Shown: positions 6,847 to 12,003 of the stretch, in pieces | Position numbering within the stretch: the first letter of the stretch is position 1 | How the letters are laid out: each line of letters opens with the position of its first letter | NCBI GenBank assembly: GCA_902475445.1 | Contig: CABRZN010000037.1 | Location: forward strand, 1-14,894 | Direction: 5' to 3' | DNA from: an uncultured Collinsella sp. | GTDB taxonomy: Bacteria; Actinomycetota; Coriobacteriia; Coriobacteriales; Coriobacteriaceae | Length of the DNA stretch: 14,894 nt | The notes under the pieces: generated by a model | What the model was told of the DNA's origin: nothing | What the model saw: only the letters and a program-made list of their open reading frames with translations | Database searches by the model: none | Program-made: the position numbers and the translations under genes

Positions 6847-8256
6847 TTAGGTAGCGGAGGTATCGACGACGCCGGTCGCATTGGCAACCGCGACTATGAC
6901 GATCATGCATAGGAGCAGCACACCCAATGCCTTGAGCCAGAGTTTCGCGAGCTTCTTGCCGCGATAGCTGTCGAGCAGTGCGAATCGCCGACGAAGACGG
7001 CGCTTATCGAGCAGCGCAAAATGCATAAGCACCATAAGGCCATCGACAAAGAAAAAATACTCGATTATGAGAAGCCACGTCGGGTAGCTTTGGTTTGCTC
7101 CCGTGGGGTGAAAGACGGCAAAGTGACTTCCGGCAAAGAACACAAGCAGCGAGAGGCAGACGAGCGTATTCCAAATACGCCCCAGAGACTCCGGAACGCG
7201 AGAGAGCAGACCGCATGCAGCGGAGGCGGCAGGCCTAGGAAGCCCTGTGGGGTTCTGGAGCCCTTGGGGCGTCAACACCATCTCCGAGGTCGGAGTACGG
7301 ACAGGCGCAGGCGCAGGAGGCCGCACGGGGCGACTCAGATCGTATGCCGCGTGCGTCGCCCGTCCCAACGCTTCCGCACTCGCAAAACGCTTGGCCGGGT
7401 CGAGCGCCATCGACATGCAGACGGCATCGGCAAGTGGGGTGGGAATGCCACGCGCCTCGCATTGCTCGCGCATGTCGAGCCCTGGTTTAGGGTCGACTCC
7501 AGTCAAGCAGAAGAACAACAGGGCGCCAAGTGCGTAGACGTCGCTGCGCACACTCGTCTGCCCAAACCCATACTGCTCGGGCGGCGCATAGGGTCGCGTG
7601 CCAAACTTGACGGTATCGGCATCGGCGCCATCGCGCCATACGCGGGCGATCCCCAAGTCGATAATCACCAGCGACGAAAACGTCAGACCGTCATCAGGCG
7701 TATAGTTGGCACCTGTCACGATGATATTCGACGGCTTGAGGTCGCGATGGATCACCGGCGCCGAAGCCTCCCCCGCTATTGCAAAACCGGCGTGGAGCTC
7801 GCCCACGGCATCGCATAGGGCAGGATACAATTCACGCGCATAATCGGGGGTGGCTCCCAGACGGTCCACCAGCGTCCCGAGCGTCTCCCCTTCGATGTAT
7901 TCCATAACCACGCTGAGCTCGTCGCCCACACGACGACAATCGACGATTCTGGGCAGGTGCTCAAAACGCCTGCCTGCCCGCTGAGCGGCAAACAGACGCT
8001 CGTATGCCCCACCGATTTGAGCCGAAGCATCGATGCGTTTACGGACAAAGGGGCCGAGCGAACCACCGCCGGTTCCTTCAAAGTACACGAGCTCGGTTGT
8101 TTCAACGGACGAGCGCTTAAGTACACGCTCCACGCGATAGCTGTCGTCGCGATCGAGCGACGCCAGGTGCTCGGCAAGCGCTGCGGTCAGCTCGTCATCG
8201 GAATATGTTGGGGCCTGAGTATCCATAGCCTCCATCATAGCGCAGGGCGCAGACAC
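6847..8256 (-). CDS. Membrane-anchored serine/threonine protein kinase
   Basis: This is a bacterial Hanks-type kinase. Counting from the GTG at 8256, it shows VMEYIEGETLG (117-127), the catalytic loop HRDLKPSN (170-177), DLG in place of DFG (200-202), KFGTRPYAPPEQYG (217-230) and RSDVYALGALLF (238-249). The glycine-rich loop is not canonical; K73 in VRKRI is the likely ATP-binding lysine. A Pro-rich linker (309-345) leads to three hydrophobic segments (about 361-380, 393-413, 440-460). No PASTA repeats or other sensor domain follows. The start is uncertain: ATGs at 8238, 8235 and 8226 are in frame, and GGAGG is only 2 bases before the last. It follows the XRE-like gene after 68 bases, suggesting the regulator may be a partner or substrate. 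The signal sensed is unknown. Confidence 0.9.
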   Translation of the reverse strand: MSAPCAMMEAMDTQAPTYSDDELTAALAEHLASLDRDDSYRVERVLKRSSVETTELVYFEGTGGGSLGPFVRKRIDASAQIGGAYERLFAAQRAGRRFEHLPRIVDCRRVGDELSVVMEYIEGETLGTLVDRLGATPDYARELYPALCDAVGELHAGFAIAGEASAPVIHRDLKPSNIIVTGANYTPDDGLTFSSLVIIDLGIARVWRDGADADTVKFGTRPYAPPEQYGFGQTSVRSDVYALGALLFFCLTGVDPKPGLDMREQCEARGIPTPLADAVCMSMALDPAKRFASAEALGRATHAAYDLSRPVRPPAPAPVRTPTSEMVLTPQGLQNPTGLPRPAASAACGLLSRVPESLGRIWNTLVCLSLLVFFAGSHFAVFHPTGANQSYPTWLLIIEYFFFVDGLMVLMHFALLDKRRLRRRFALLDSYRGKKLAKLWLKALGVLLLCMIVIVAVANATGVVDTSAT

Positions 8257-8324
8257 CCCATGGCATCCGCGCCCCGTTCGTTTGCATCGTTGTTCGGCAG
8301 CTCCGCCAGCTCAGATATCAGCCA

Positions 8325-8747
8325 CTAACTCACCGTCTCCTCGCCAAAGCGATACAGCTCCTCGTTGACCTTTTGGAGGCTGCACCCGCGATCGATACAA
8401 AAGATGATAATCGCATCGCGACGGTCCTTGCAGTTAAGGACGCTTACCCCGGCAGCCGTCAGCACACGGTTGGTCTCTTTGAGCGTCAGCGCCATCGCAA
8501 AGGCAATCTGCAGCACCTTATTGCGGCTTGGATGCCGCGCACCGGTAAAGATCTGATAGCCAAACGTCTCGTTGAGGTCGGCCATACGCACCACGCGCGA
8601 ACGCTCCAAGCCCTTTTCCTGCAGTAGCTGCTTCAGGTAGTCCGAAAGCGACGGGGCGGCAAAGTCGTGTTCTTTGATATAGCCATCGATGTTTGGCGCG
8701 TCGAGAAGTTCATTGAGTAACTCGTCAGTCAGCTTTTTATCGGGCAT
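8325..8747 (-). CDS. XRE-like helix-turn-helix protein
   Basis: This is a 140-residue small, soluble, probable DNA-binding protein. Residues 34-100 (LSDYLKQLLQEKGLERSRVV to RVLTAAG) read as a five-helix XRE/Cro-type domain: a helix, a turn around GLERSRV, a putative recognition helix near NETFGYQIFTG, and ALTLKETNRVLTAAG. The C-terminal 40 residues (RRDAIIIFCIDRGCSLQKV) form a compact extra helical region. The ATG at 8747 has a very strong ribosome-binding site, GGAGGTGA. It lies 32 bases after the FxLYD gene and 68 before the kinase gene on the same strand, so the three may share a transcript. Its target is unknown; self-regulation or phosphorylation by the neighbouring kinase is inference from position only. 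Confidence 0.78.
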   Translation of the reverse strand: MPDKKLTDELLNELLDAPNIDGYIKEHDFAAPSLSDYLKQLLQEKGLERSRVVRMADLNETFGYQIFTGARHPSRNKVLQIAFAMALTLKETNRVLTAAGVSVLNCKDRRDAIIIFCIDRGCSLQKVNEELYRFGEETVS

Positions 8748-8779
8748 ACGACCTCACCTCCCCCAGTGCATGCAACATG

Positions 8780-9223
8780 CTAGAAACCGCTTACGTCCGA
8801 ACGCTCCCAGCTAGCAACCTGGTCGGGAGACACCGTACCCAGCGCCTCGAACTTCCAGGAGCCGCCCGCCTTCAGATGATTGGTGTTTGCAAGAGCCGTT
8901 CCAACCTGGTTGCCATCGGCATCATACAGAACATATTCAATCTGAATGTAGCTCTTTTCCTTGTCCGTGTTATTGGTCAGGGTGCCCGTGATCTTATAGG
9001 TAAACTGATTGGAAGTGTCTTCAGCCTCGTCAGCAATGGTATACGGTTCTTGCGGTTCTTTTTGCTCCTCAGCCTGCTGTGTCGTCCCGGCAGGTTTTGC
9101 CGAATCGCTCGCAGACGAATCGGTTGAGTTGCCGCCCATAGAGCCCACGGCACCGACAATAACCAGCACCACGATGATGCCTAGGACAATCTTGCCGATT
9201 GGCTTCTTTCCCTCTTTTGCCAT
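8780..9223 (-). CDS. FxLYD domain-containing membrane-anchored protein
   Basis: This is a 147-residue protein with one N-terminal transmembrane segment (residues 9-29, KPIGKIVLGIIVVLVIVGAV) after a short Lys-rich start, so it is most likely anchored with its C-terminus outside. No lipobox cysteine is present. A Ser/Thr/Gln/Glu-rich spacer (31-62) leads to a domain with TGTLTNNTDKEKSYIQIEYV, then LYDADGNQVGTALANTNHL, matching the FxLYD pattern found in secreted proteins of unknown function. The ATG at 9223 has AGGAAGGA about 6 bases upstream, and that site lies inside a perfect 14-bp inverted repeat (separate entry). It is the first gene of the run that continues with the XRE-like protein and the kinase. 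An adhesive or ligand-binding role for the kinase system is possible but not shown. Confidence 0.75.
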   Translation of the reverse strand: MAKEGKKPIGKIVLGIIVVLVIVGAVGSMGGNSTDSSASDSAKPAGTTQQAEEQKEPQEPYTIADEAEDTSNQFTYKITGTLTNNTDKEKSYIQIEYVLYDADGNQVGTALANTNHLKAGGSWKFEALGTVSPDQVASWERSDVSGF

Positions 9224-9228
9224 TATTC

Positions 9229-9282
9229 ATCCTTCCTACGATCCGGCTACCGTGCCGGTACACAGCACATCGTAGGAAGGAT
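9229..9282 (-). promoter_or_regulatory. Shine-Dalgarno-sequestering 14-bp hairpin before the FxLYD gene
   Basis: ATCCTTCCTACGAT (minus strand, 9282-9269) is the exact complement of ATCGTAGGAAGGAT (9242-9229), with 26 bases between that contain a smaller stem, TACCG-GCA-CGGTA (9260-9248). The second arm contains AGGAAGGA, the ribosome-binding site of the gene starting at 9223. In RNA the stem would hide this site entirely. It could be a translational switch, a protein-binding RNA site, or at DNA level a pair of operators. Confidence 0.7.
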
Positions 9283-9296
9283 TGAACTTGAATTCA

Positions 9297-9311
9297 TTAG
9301 CTGAGAGCTAA
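9297..9311. promoter_or_regulatory. Perfect palindrome in the FxLYD upstream region
   Basis: TTAGCT-GAG-AGCTAA forms a 15-bp inverted repeat about 75 bases upstream of the FxLYD start. Its position suits an operator, possibly for the XRE-like protein of the same cluster, but this is inferred from location only. The rest of 9283-9387 shows nothing else clear. Confidence 0.4.
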
Positions 9312-9387
9312 GGCTGCGGTAAACGACCAATGCAGTTATCCAAACGCCGAGCAAACGCACTGCGCGCGACCGTCTGCTGGCAGTGCA

Positions 9388-9711
9388 TCAACCCACCGTG
9401 ACGGATTCCCCGGTAAAGGCACTGATCATCAACAGGACAAAGAAAACAAGGTAGCTGGCACTCAGCAGGTACGCAATGATCAGAAAGACGACCCAGCCGA
9501 CATTGGTTTTACCGTCGGCACGGCGTTGCTCGCGATTGCGGCAGAGCCAAATCGTCACGCCGATGGCAGTGATAAACAGCACGAGCGCCGCCGCGGCAAG
9601 CCCGGCAAGCGCAAACATCACGCCAATGCTCACAGCAATAACCGGAAGCAGCAGCAAACCGCACCCGCATCCACCCGGACTATATACGGCAGACTGTCGG
9701 CGTCGCCTCAT
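9388..9711 (-). CDS. Small membrane protein of unknown function
   Basis: This is a 107-residue hydrophobic protein. A basic start (MRRRRQ) and a short GGCGCG stretch precede a long hydrophobic region that probably spans twice (about 18-38 and 40-58), a charged loop RNREQRRADGKTN, and a third span (71-97). No family is recognised. The ATG at 9711 follows GGGGGTGG by about 8 bases. An in-frame GTG at 9741 overlaps the higA stop (TAGTG) and would add 10 residues, but it has no visible ribosome-binding site. Its position 29 bases after higA, or overlapping it, suggests a shared transcript with the toxin-antitoxin pair, though no functional link can be claimed. Confidence 0.65.
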   Translation of the reverse strand: MRRRRQSAVYSPGGCGCGLLLLPVIAVSIGVMFALAGLAAAALVLFITAIGVTIWLCRNREQRRADGKTNVGWVVFLIIAYLLSASYLVFFVLLMISAFTGESVTVG

Positions 9712-9740
9712 CGCCGCGCCACCCCCATCATCTTTGAGCA

Positions 9741-10082
9741 CTACAGTGCGATAGCCTGCTGAACAGGAACGATCTTGTCGAGTTCCGGTTCGATCCGCCT
9801 TTTCTCTGCCTCAAGGTCAAACGCCACCTGAGCGCGCAGCCAATAACCATCCGTCAGGCCAAAATAACGGCAAAGACGGAGGTCGGTGTCGGCCGTCACG
9901 CGACGTTTTCCCAAGACAATCTGCCCGATACGCTGAGCCGGAATCCCAGTCTCTTTCGCAAGGCGATATTGAGAAATGCCCATGGGAACAAGAAACTCCT
10001 CTTTGAGAAGCTCACCAGGAGTCACCGGCGACAGCAAATCGGCCGAAGTCTCATCACTTGTGATAATCGACGATTTCGACAT
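9741..10082 (-). CDS. higA: HigA-type antitoxin, XRE family
   Basis: HigA is the antitoxin and repressor of a type II toxin-antitoxin pair. The 113-residue product has the family pattern SPVTPGELLKEEFLVPMGIS, QYRLAKETGIPAQRIGQIV and GKRRVTADTDLRLCRYFG, followed by YWLRAQVAFDLE. This is an XRE helix-turn-helix over residues 20-90. The ATG at 10082 has AGGAGA about 9 bases upstream and overlaps the toxin gene by 29 bases, so translation is coupled. A longer frame to 10157 runs inside higB and is not the likely start. The toxin-first order is typical of higBA. It probably represses its own promoter through the palindromes upstream of higB. Confidence 0.92.
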   Translation of the reverse strand: MSKSSIITSDETSADLLSPVTPGELLKEEFLVPMGISQYRLAKETGIPAQRIGQIVLGKRRVTADTDLRLCRYFGLTDGYWLRAQVAFDLEAEKRRIEPELDKIVPVQQAIAL

Positions 10083-10335
10083 TCCAAGCCATCTCCTGTC
10101 TCCACTCAAAACAGACCCGATAGCGCTCGTTAACACGGATGCTATATTGACCGGCACGATCGCCCTTCAAAGCTTCCAGGCGGTTGCCCGGTGGAACGCG
10201 AAGATCATCAAGCGAAGCGCAAACCTGCAGTTGGCGAATCTTCCTCAACGCAACACGCTCAAAGGGCACGAACCTCCTGACCCGCACACCCATGGCAAAG
10301 CGTTCGGTATCCTCATCTTTATACGATGCAATCAT
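10054..10335 (-). CDS. higB: HigB-type toxin, RelE/ParE superfamily
   Basis: HigB toxins are ribosome-dependent mRNA endonucleases. The 93-residue product shows the compact family fold: RRFVPFERVALRKIRQLQVC, then DDLRVPPGNRLEALKGDRAG, QYSIRVNERYRVCFEW and WNVEIVDYHK. The two arginine-containing strands SIRVNERYRVCF are typical of active members, and the length is normal, so it looks intact. The ATG at 10335 has AAGG about 8 bases upstream. Its 3' end overlaps higA. An upstream TATAAT and two inverted repeats provide a plausible autoregulated promoter. Confidence 0.92.
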   Translation of the reverse strand: MIASYKDEDTERFAMGVRVRRFVPFERVALRKIRQLQVCASLDDLRVPPGNRLEALKGDRAGQYSIRVNERYRVCFEWRQEMAWNVEIVDYHK

Positions 10336-10346
10336 AGTATCGCCTT

Positions 10347-10423
10347 ACGTTAGTAACGTCAAACGTTTCTATAGACTTACATCTCTATTATATCGTACGT
10401 TTGTTCGTGTTTTCTAGAACAAA
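10347..10423 (-). promoter_or_regulatory. higBA promoter with two candidate HigA operators
   Basis: On the minus strand TATAAT (10392-10387) is a consensus -10 box about 50 bases before higB. Two inverted repeats flank it: TTTGTTC-N10-GAACAAA (10400-10406 with 10417-10423), covering the -35 area, and ACGTTAGTAACGT (10347-10359), in the leader next to the ribosome-binding site. The -35 itself is poor. Autorepression by HigA at one or both is inferred. Confidence 0.55.
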
Positions 10424-10437
10424 TAGTCCTTTGCGCC

Positions 10438-11625
10438 TTAGTCAAGCAAAAGCAATCGTTTGTAGACATCGAGGCCTTTGAGAAGAATCTCCTCGTCAAA
10501 GAGCATGGTATCGGTATGCAGAGCGCTCATCGCATAGGCTGGGCAGTCATCAGCGTCGATCGGGTTTTCTTGTCCTTCTGGCACGCCCGTGCCCAGCAAG
10601 AAGAACACGCCCGGCAGATGGCGCTGATAGAAAGCAAAGTCCTCGGCAATTAACAGCGGCTCGTCCACAAGTTGCAGCTCGGGCAAGGCAGGCGCAATGT
10701 GGGCAAACAACTCGGGGTCGTTATCGACTGGCGGATAGCCCTCGGCAAAGTCGAGATCGTACGTACAGCCCGTTGCGGTGCACGCCTCGTCGAGCGCACG
10801 GCGTACGCCCTCGCGCGCACGGTCGAACATGGCGTCCGTAAACACACGCAAGCTACCGGCAACATGGGCCTCCCCCGCCACCGCATTGCAGACGGTGCCG
10901 GCCTGCAGCAGGCCAAACTTACCGATGCAGGGCTCATCGGCACCCAGCTCGTCCATCAGCTCGCGCTCGGCAACCAGGAACTTTGCCGCCGCCAGCGCTG
11001 CGTCATGTGATTCCTCGACTGGAACGCCGTAGGTCTTGGCGATATGGATGCTCGTGCCATGGATATGAATGTGCGTCTCGCTCGAGCGCGCCAGCAGCGG
11101 ACCGGGACAGCTCGCCAGCGTACCGGCAGGAAGATCGGGCCACACGTGAAAGCCAAAGATGCGGTCGACCCCGTAGCGCTCGAACACGCCGCTCTCGCAT
11201 ACCGTCTTAGCGCCACCGGTTGTTTCCTCGGCCGGCTGGAACACAAAAAGCACGTTGCGCTTAATAACGCCCGGCTGCTCACGAATCGTACGGTCGACAA
11301 AAGTTGCCGCCGCGAGGGCCATAGCCATGTGCCCGTCGTGGCCGCACGCGTGCATCTTGCCGGGATGCGTCGAGGCAAAAGCGGCGCCCGTCGTCTCCGC
11401 AATAGGCAACGCATCCATATCGGCACGAATCGCCGTGGCATGCGAGGCACCCGTGCCAGCGTCGAAGAAAGCGCACACGCAACTAGGGCACGGATGGATC
11501 ACCTCGCAGGCAAGCGGAGCGAGCACGCCCTCGATATAGGCGATAGTTTGCGGAAGATCGAAGTCGAGCTCCGGAATGCGATGCAGGTCGCGACGATAGC
11601 GACGGAGTTCTTGGAGCTCGGTCAT
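10438..11625 (-). CDS. M20D-family amidohydrolase (N-acyl-amino acid or N-acetyl-DAP deacylase type)
   Basis: This is a metal-dependent amidohydrolase of 395 residues, the usual size of the HipO/AbgB/YkuR group. Visible landmarks are ELRRYRRDLHRIPEL at the start, IRADMDALP (67-74), MHACGHDGHMAM (91-102) with the metal-ligand Cys94 and His96, FQPAEE (129-134), FGFHVWPDLPAG (158-168), and IAEDFAFYQ near the C-terminus. The ATG at 11625 was chosen for AAAGGAA 6 bases upstream; the in-frame ATG at 11640 is less likely. It is transcribed away from the riboswitch-lysA-dapA-dapB unit. Relatives include N-acetyl-diaminopimelate deacetylase of the acetyl branch of lysine synthesis, which makes a DAP role tempting, but peptide salvage or indole-conjugate hydrolysis fit equally well. 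Confidence 0.85.
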   Translation of the reverse strand: MTELQELRRYRRDLHRIPELDFDLPQTIAYIEGVLAPLACEVIHPCPSCVCAFFDAGTGASHATAIRADMDALPIAETTGAAFASTHPGKMHACGHDGHMAMALAAATFVDRTIREQPGVIKRNVLFVFQPAEETTGGAKTVCESGVFERYGVDRIFGFHVWPDLPAGTLASCPGPLLARSSETHIHIHGTSIHIAKTYGVPVEESHDAALAAAKFLVAERELMDELGADEPCIGKFGLLQAGTVCNAVAGEAHVAGSLRVFTDAMFDRAREGVRRALDEACTATGCTYDLDFAEGYPPVDNDPELFAHIAPALPELQLVDEPLLIAEDFAFYQRHLPGVFFLLGTGVPEGQENPIDADDCPAYAMSALHTDTMLFDEEILLKGLDVYKRLLLLD

Positions 11626-11644
11626 GGGGATTCCTTTCATGGGG

Positions 11645-11706
11645 CAACTCAGTTGTCACCTATTGTGACGCAGGATTGTGGCGCCCTCGTTTCTAGCATG
11701 ATGCTG
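11645..11706. promoter_or_regulatory. Palindrome cluster in the divergent region between the amidohydrolase and lysine genes
   Basis: Three perfect short inverted repeats occur: CAACTCAGTTG (11645-11655), GTCAC-CTATT-GTGAC (11655-11669) and AGCATGATGCT (11696-11706). All lie in the leader or promoter of the minus-strand amidohydrolase gene. They could be regulator sites; the binding protein is unknown. Confidence 0.4.
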
Positions 11707-11773
11707 CATTTTTTAAACGTTATATACGAATACTCTTGTTTGGTAAAGTGCAACGTGGTAGGGTCTTTACCAC
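11707..11773 (+). promoter_or_regulatory. A/T-rich promoter zone and hairpins before the lysine riboswitch
   Basis: Bases 11709-11740 are the most A/T-rich stretch of this intergenic region and are likely to hold the promoter of the lysine unit; TTGTTT followed after 17 bases by TAGGGT is one weak candidate. Two competing hairpins follow: TGGTAAAG (11741-11748) with CTTTACCA (11765-11772), and GTGGTA (11755-11760) with TACCAC (11768-11773). Confidence 0.35.
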
Positions 11774-11775
11774 TT

Positions 11776-11932
11776 GATAGAGGCGCGGGCACGAAGAGCC
11801 GCGGGCGAGTCGGCAGACTTTGACCCCGCGGGGAGGCGAAACCCGCCGAACTGGGTTTTTCGGGCACGAACAGCCTGGTGGGCCTGCGGGAAACACTCGC
11901 AGGACTGTCTGCAGCAATGCGGGAGCGCTATC
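11776..11932 (+). ncRNA. Lysine riboswitch (L-box) aptamer
   Basis: The conserved L-box landmarks appear in order: GATAGAGGCGCGG at the 5' side of P1, a short GAGTC segment, GGGGAGGCG...CCGCCGAAC (P3 region), GGTGGGCCTGCGGGAAACA, TCGCAGGACTGTCTGC, and GGGAGCGCTATC closing P1. GATAG (11776-11780) pairs with CTATC (11928-11932). These match the known pattern of Bacillus subtilis lysC (GATAGAGGTGCG ... GCCGAAG ... GGCTGTCA ... GGGCTATC). It lies 72 bases before lysA-dapA and should reduce expression of lysA-dapA-dapB when lysine is plentiful. Identification is by landmark order, not by a covariance search. Confidence 0.93.
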
Positions 11933-11990
11933 CGGACATTGGGTCCACGCTATGCGGATTCGATGCGCAGATGGCGCCGTCTGGATAGCG
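11926..11990 (+). promoter_or_regulatory. Expression platform of the lysine riboswitch
   Basis: CGCTATCCGGAC (11926-11937) can pair with GTCTGGATAGCG (11979-11990), giving 12 pairs with one G-T. The first arm contains the 3' strand of P1, so the two helices exclude each other. The second arm ends at the first base of GAGG (11990-11993), the ribosome-binding site of lysA-dapA. No T run is present, so control is probably at translation or through Rho. Which state is ON cannot be decided by eye. Confidence 0.65.
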
Positions 11991-12003
11991 AGGTTTACGG
12001 GAC

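Noticed and set aside
7021..7818. 265-residue plus-strand frame opposite the kinase
   Set aside because: It is Arg/His-rich and antisense to the kinase catalytic domain.
9741..10157. Longer HigA starting at 10157
   Set aside because: The extra residues lie within higB, lack family similarity, and the ATG at 10082 has a good ribosome-binding site.
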